Below are positions 58,613 through 64,000 of a DNA stretch of 64,000 nucleotides, in pieces (within the stretch, counting starts at the first letter, position 1; each line of letters starts with the position of its first letter). The stretch comes from Sphagnum magellanicum (lineage: Eukaryota; Streptophyta; Sphagnopsida; Sphagnales; Sphagnaceae). The position numbers were made by a program, and so were the translations under genes. Where the stretch lies: contig CM038916.1 of assembly GCA_021904315.1 (NCBI GenBank), forward strand, positions 8,025,065 to 8,089,064, written 5' to 3'. The notes beneath the pieces are model-generated. The model was not told the origin of the DNA. It saw only the letters and a program-made list of their open reading frames with translations, and did no database searches.

Positions 58613-59920
58613 GTACCATGTGTATCTAATGTTTCAAACAGACAAGTTGGTTCACCGTGGAAGAAGTGCTCATCATGAGCTAGAACTTGGCACATTGTGC
58701 CACACAAATTTCCCATAGCTTGCAAAGGTTGTACATCTCCTCCATACTTCAAACTAAATTCCTTTGTCTGCAGTATTTACTATTATTGGGTGTAAGCATG
58801 GTGTGAATTATATATACTTTTTTTCTTTTAATCATAAATTACGCCTTGATATATTTATACCTTGTAGAAACAAAATGTTTGTACCTTACATTGTGCGACC
58901 TTAAGAAGGCATCCTAATGTATCCTGTATTTTAGTTTAAACATGTACACCTAAAAGTCACCTCTTCCAAGTTAATCATTTGTCAGGATCCTCTCAACACC
59001 CATTGCTTTAGATCCCCTGTTGATCATCCCACATATCTACCCTTTGATCATTGACCAATGTGATCCCTTTGTTTTCAAGGGAAATAAGTTTTATGCTTAC
59101 ACTTCTGTTCAATTTCATTTGGACAAAGAACTATTTGCACCTCCTTGACATTACTTAAAGAGATTTTGATTAAATCCTCTTGTTTTGTGTATGAAACATT
59201 TTCCTCCTATTTGTCCTTCTTTCCTACTAAATTGTAAATTGCATGGTTCATATTGAGCTATGTTCAACATGACCTTTTACAACTTTGTTGCCACATTCAA
59301 TATATCCACCTAGTTCCCTATGATCTTGATTCTTGACTCGCTATCAAATCCCGTTTGATTAGAATTATTTGATCATAACTCTTCTTTTGTTTTAATATCA
59401 TGATCAAGGCTAATCTGATGCACAGAAACTTTTTTCTTATATCCAACCTTGATGTTCTTGGTCTCTAAAGTCTTTTATGGGTCAAGGAACGCCTGATGTG
59501 GAACTGGATGAGAACTGAGTCCCTGATTTCAGCAATCAGTGTCAGTGGAAGCAGACCCAAGGGCCCAGTTCCAAAGTGGTCTAAGAACCAGAACTGGATG
59601 GAAATGTTTTTTTAAATCCAGGTCCAGATCCAACTCTAGGGCATAGGATTTTATAATCTTTTTTCAGGTGACCAAAAAACAAAAACTGGGATGTGCAATG
59701 ACATGATAGCATAGGTTGGTGTTTTGGATCTTGGAACTCAAACTTGAAAATAAAAAAGAACTATAGAATTGAAACTGCCCCTAAATTAAAAAACTGAAAT
59801 CAGAACAAAGTCACACTTTTTTTTTTCAAAAAAACCAAAACTGAACAAACACTAGTTCCTTGAAAATTTTAGGAACCAAAACTAGAGGTTCAGGTCCTAG
59901 ACCCTAGAACCACCCAACAT

Positions 59921-60543
59921 TAAAGGAGAACGATTTTCTCACACAAAAAGCTATGGCTCATGACATATGTTTTATCGTGGCATATATTACATTAAAATGA
60001 CAATTTAACATTATGCAAAGGCACATATGACAAATATGTGTCATTACCTAATGGAAATTTGTGCCATATGTGTTATTTATCTAATGTCAAATTTTCATCT
60101 TAATTCCAATGACAAGTAATCGGAACTGGTGTATGAGGGAATTTTTTTAATCTTTCATATGGTCATCCATTCTTAATAACTACTTCCCTTTTTTATTGTC
60201 CTTTTTAATAACTATCTCCCACCTTTTAATAACTACCTTCATTTTAAAACTATCTCACTCTTTTTCCCTATCCATTGACATGAATATTAAAAAAAAAAAA
60301 AACTTTTATCTTTTCATATTCATGAAATTTATATTAATTTGAATTAAATATGACATTGACGTAAATATTGATGAGTTATTTAAAACCATATGTAAACATA
60401 AGAAAAAAATGCAGCACAGAGCTCAAATGCAATATGTGCCATAACAAAATATCACATATGGTACATTGTAATGATGAAACCAGAAAGTTTAAAAGACACA
60501 TGAGCCATGGCCTTTTGTGTGAGAAACACCACATTCTCTTTTA
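59921..60543. mobile_element. MITE-like element, ~620 bp, with ~40-bp imperfect inverted ends
   Basis: The left end TTTCTCACACAAAAAGCTAT then GGCTCATG, and the reverse complement of the right end TTTCTCACACAAAAGGCCAT then GGCTCATG, match closely; the outer AAAGGAGAA and AAAAGAGAA also correspond. The interior is AT-rich, non-coding and has repeated CATATGYG-type motifs. The target duplication is not clear. Confidence 0.65.
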
Positions 60544-62252
60544 GAGTGGACCTTCTCCTGTTCACGAGCAGACCTTGCAGTACTTCAAGGTGGGCCACCC
60601 CTAATTTTTGGGCCTATGCCCTTGGTATTGCACTTTTGAGGCTACAACCCTCAAATTAAGGGATGCCCTCAAGAATAGGCCTTCCCCATTACTAAACCAT
60701 TTACAACTTTTCTTATCACAATTATGGTTAAAACTTTAAGAGTACAACACGACGAGCACTCCTTAATTTTGCAATGATTATGTAGCATTTGTTTTCAACG
60801 TTGCAAAGTAAATAGCATATTACTTCTTATCCTTGGCCCCTTTCTCAAAAACTTGTAGGGGTTAAAACCCTTGGGTGAGGGCACTCACAAAATAAGGGGC
60901 CTACTGACAATACTGGAAACCCTTACAACAATTCTTTACAAACTCGTAAGTAAAATTGTAAAGTTAATAGAATCAGCTTCAACTTGGGTTGAGTTTCAAA
61001 TTGTCTTGTCTTTTTTATGTAAGAAAGGGTTTACAAGAAAATTGAAGTCTAATTTACTCACTATGCTTATTCTGATGCTTTTAGATGCTTTTACCTTACT
61101 GCTTCTTCATGGTGGATAGCTTCTTGATTGGAATGGTGAGAGATAGTGGCACTTGGTTGTTGTTCTCATCCCAGTTCTGTTTGCAAATTTGTTGATGGTT
61201 TCTGCTCAATGTGCATCCTTCAATGTTTGTTGCTCTTTGCATTTTATCTTGCCTTTGGTTTGATCTGGAATTTATGAGTTGTTATGGCGGAGGTTGTGCA
61301 GATCTAGGATGGAAATTGAATATTGTCACCTCTGCTGAAGATGAAACAACGCAGCCACATGGATATTGGAGATTGTTTGTTCTTCTGGTGCCTCAAATAT
61401 TGGAGATTGTTTGTTCTTCTGGTGCCTCATTTGAGCGTTAGCAAATCTTAACCATTTTGTCTTCCAGATCCACACTATCATCAATCCTCAGATTTTGTTT
61501 ATCATACCATTCAAATATGAACATATCCAGAAATAAAGAACTCCATGCAATGGTGGCTGTTGACCTCTCAGGACAAAGTATAAGATGTGATAGCAGCTTC
61601 CTCATGCGTTGTGCAATTTGGTGAGTGCAGAGACTCATGTCCACAGGCGCATATGGCTGAGAACTTTCAAACAAAACCAATCAAGGGTTTCAAGTTTGTG
61701 ACTATAGTAGTAATGTTTCATTAGATCTTCTAACAATTTCCAAATACAAATGTGAACAAATTGCAACCAGGAACATCAGAAAAAAAAATTTGCACAGTGC
61801 TGACTACAAGACAGAAATCAAAATCTAGCAATGTATGAAAACTGGTACAGTTCATCAAAAAACCAATTCTAGAATTTGGTAATCAGTAGACCCACTTCTC
61901 ATCCCAATGTGGAATTTTTTGTTATAATGGCTAAAACTTCATGACCAGTGGTGCTGGTCCTGGACATGAATTTCAACCTAAGCTGCTGTGGCCTATACTG
62001 GGATACTTTAAAATGATTTGCTTTTGATCAATTTTCACTGTCCATCTGACGGTAGTGACAGGTTTTCCAACAACAAGAAGATGTGGATGGTTCCCTGGTA
62101 ATGTGAAACAGTGATCAAAGTTCTGGATAGATCAAAGTTTGCAGACTTCTGTCAAAAATTAAGAGAAATACAAGCAATAAACTCTGACCCAGAAATAGCC
62201 CCCACCCGCCCGCCCATCAGTCCCCATTAGCCCCACACAAAATTACCGCTTT

Positions 62253-63843
62253 TCAAAAGTTTTTTTTATCAGCTGCAAATGCCTGTAGAGAATTCAGTCG
62301 AGAGGCACTATCATCTCCCAGATTTAGCTGTAACTGCCTGTTGATGTTTGCATGAAGCATCTCCAGCCTAGACACTCCAAAGCCCTTCGTTTGTTGCACA
62401 AGTTTCTGCATTACTGCCTCAATCTGCTGTTTAAATGCAGGACTGGAAGTTGCATCCTCCATCTCAGTGTCTGCTTGATGTACATTGTCGGACTTTTCTG
62501 CAGGTTCAGAAGACGTCTTGGGAACATCGTCACAAGATCCTCCTAATACCATATTGCTGGGCTCCTGCAGAGAACCCAAGTTACCATTCTCAAGTCTTTC
62601 CTCTACACCATCTTTTCTCTCATCCTGTCCTTGCATGGCAGCAGTCTGTGGGACTGGCCCTTCCTCAGCTAATGTTGCAGCTACTTCATTCACCATCTCC
62701 CTTGGCTGCTCCAGGCTTGCTGCTACATCTACACATGCTCCATTCGCAACTTCACCTGAAGGAGAGAAACAATTTAAGATCATCTATATATGATCGATCA
62801 TAAGTGTTAAGTAGTTGCACCAACAACACCTACATAAATGTTGCACTGCATATGTCTTTGGAAGTTTATGCAAACCCCTTACCAGGAAGAAGAAGCCCCT
62901 CACTGCTTCTCCTGGATCGCCGTGCACCACCACATTCAGAAGCCTTGATGACCTCAGATTGTGGTTGGAAGCCCCGTAGTCGAGCACTAGCTCGCAAGAC
63001 TGGCAGAGCAAGAACTTGGTTTACGGCACCTGGAGCTGCTCCTGGGACTTGGGTTGGACCACCTTGTGCCACTATGGATTCACAAAAGGCTACCAGTCCA
63101 GGGTCCATTTGAGATAACATTCCATGTACCTGGTGGCAATTCAATCAAACAATATCAAGCCCATGCAACTGGATGATATCAGTTCAGTCCACACATTTAA
63201 AGAGTGTCAACAGATGAAGGAAAGGTCCAACAATAAATTATGCATATGAAATTATGTAGGAAAAAACTTTGGGCTAAGGCTGTACCGCATCTCTAAGCGC
63301 ACATGCTTTACTGACAATCCGTGCTCCGTGATAATCATCACCATTATATGCCTGTGAAATATAACAAGAATTTGTCATACTCTCCAATAAGAAAGAATCT
63401 GTGATACACTACAAATAACCCCTACACTCATCAACACAATCACACTAATCGAAAAACAATAACTATCTTTCAATAACTAATGAACCTTGAACCTTCATGG
63501 AATAAATCGAGACATGACCTTCATAAATACACATGGGTGCAAACAACAGAGGAAAGGGAGGAGCATCTATAGAGCAAGGGGAAGGTAACCGGGCTTTTAG
63601 TGAATAGGACCAAAACACCTAAAACCACCCACATGCTTGAAAGGGAGAATGCTTACTTTGGCATTTGCAGGAATAAGCTCAACATCTTGCAAGAAAGCAG
63701 CACGTGTGAGGTAGTGCCCCTGATCAACATTTTCAAGCAAAGTTGCCACATCCATTGGGTTATGGACAATATCCCGGTAATCAGGAGCCTCATCAGCCAT
63801 CACAGGATAATGGAATATGCTGAAGCGCTTTTCATAGAGCAGC
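62253..63843 (-). CDS. ATAD2/At1g05910-like AAA-ATPase with bromodomain, 3' exons (partial, continues past right edge)
   Basis: Minus-strand exons 63657-63843, 63286-63351, 62883-63129 and 62253-62755, with good splice sites and matching phases; they encode about 333 residues of C-terminus. The bromodomain spans the first three exons: LLYEKRFSIFHYPVMADEAP, DYRDIVHNPMDVATLLENVD, AYNGDDYHGARIVSKACALR (YN is the acetyl-lysine contact Asn region), then VHGMLSQMDPGLVAFCESI. An acidic, probably disordered segment follows, and the tail KLVQQTKGFGVSRLEMLHA matches the conserved C-terminus of the plant ATAD2-type family. The AAA-ATPase modules would be encoded upstream, beyond 64000. Members are nuclear chromatin proteins that bind acetylated histones. 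63844-64000 reads as intron. Confidence 0.88.
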
Positions 63844-64000
63844 CTGCATTCCAAGACCAGCCACATTGGCAACTCCACAATGAAGGCAGAAGTTTTGACA
63901 GGCAAGGGAAACTGTACTCTAATTTTTAATCTGGGCACTTTGTTCTGGTATAACAGATGGCATATATATAGCTAAGAAATTTCCTAGAAGTCCCCACACT

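Larger units (their letters stand above)
57391..62252. other. Intergenic DNA between the expansin and bromodomain genes
   Basis: The expansin promoter should lie in 57391-58000, but no TATA box is certain. Two fold-back elements are listed separately. Open frames at 58101-58361 and 60871-61441 (plus) and 61438-61680 (minus) are 75-90 codons long, match no family I recognise and have no supporting splice structure. 61700-62252 is probably the 3' UTR or downstream region of the bromodomain gene. Confidence 0.55.

Noticed and set aside
60871-61441. Two plus-strand frames of 82 and 76 codons
   Set aside because: Leu-rich translations unlike known proteins. A direct repeat near 61370-61425 (TTGGAGATTGTTTGTTCTTC) inflates the second.
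61438-61680. 80-codon minus-strand frame as an extra exon of the bromodomain gene
   Set aside because: The gene has a stop at 62253 and a recognisable family C-terminus, so this lies downstream of it.

Overview
The window comes from the nuclear genome of a land plant. Supporting this are a five-exon beta-expansin, a plant-type AAA-ATPase/bromodomain gene, a kinase fused to a jacalin lectin, plant L1 LINEs whose ORF1 carries a DUF4283-like region and a CCHC knuckle, and a chromodomain Ty3/gypsy element primed by initiator-Met tRNA. Intergenic DNA is AT-rich, while the LINE ORFs are GC-richer. The lineage cannot be fixed from sequence alone. The kinase-jacalin order and the atypical expansin would suit a non-angiosperm, but that is a guess.

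Layout. 1-3 kb: AT-rich DNA with a degenerate ~250 bp repeat. 3.3-5.0 kb: a decayed GIY-YIG nuclease ORF with an AT-hook-like motif. 7.3-9.0 kb (minus): internal exons of a PGAP1-like GPI inositol-deacylase, apparently a gene fragment. 9.93-52.58 kb: a tandem segmental duplication. Each unit is R (1.5 kb AT-rich repeat), then a minus-strand L1, then a kinase-jacalin gene. R1, L1-A and gene K1 form unit 1; R2, L1-B and gene K2 form unit 2; a 0.3 kb piece of R (R3) closes the array. The L1 sits at the same target site in both units (15 bp duplication TAGCTTTATTGCAGA), so it preceded the duplication. Unit-specific events came later: a second L1 in plus orientation with an intact 1136-codon ORF1, a solo LTR in its reverse transcriptase region, an LTR at the junction between the two L1s, a 6.9 kb chromovirus nested in L1-A, and two LTR pieces nested in L1-B.

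K1 and K2 are the most interesting host genes. Each predicts a ~680-residue protein with an N-terminal helical region, a kinase domain with HRD, DFG and APE motifs, and a C-terminal jacalin lectin domain encoded by small exons. The copies are about 97-98% identical in the kinase exon, with changes clustered in the ATP-binding lobe. K1 has a duplicated 5' half of its last lectin exon. A defence or glycan-sensing role is inference from domain content only.

52.6-64 kb: AT-rich spacer with a minisatellite and two fold-back elements, a complete beta-expansin gene (minus), and at the right edge the 3' half of an ATAD2/At1g05910-like bromodomain AAA-ATPase gene (minus). All exon boundaries are read from splice dinucleotides and homology recalled from memory; no alignment or expression data were available. 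No rRNA, tRNA, CRISPR or bacterial-type features were found.
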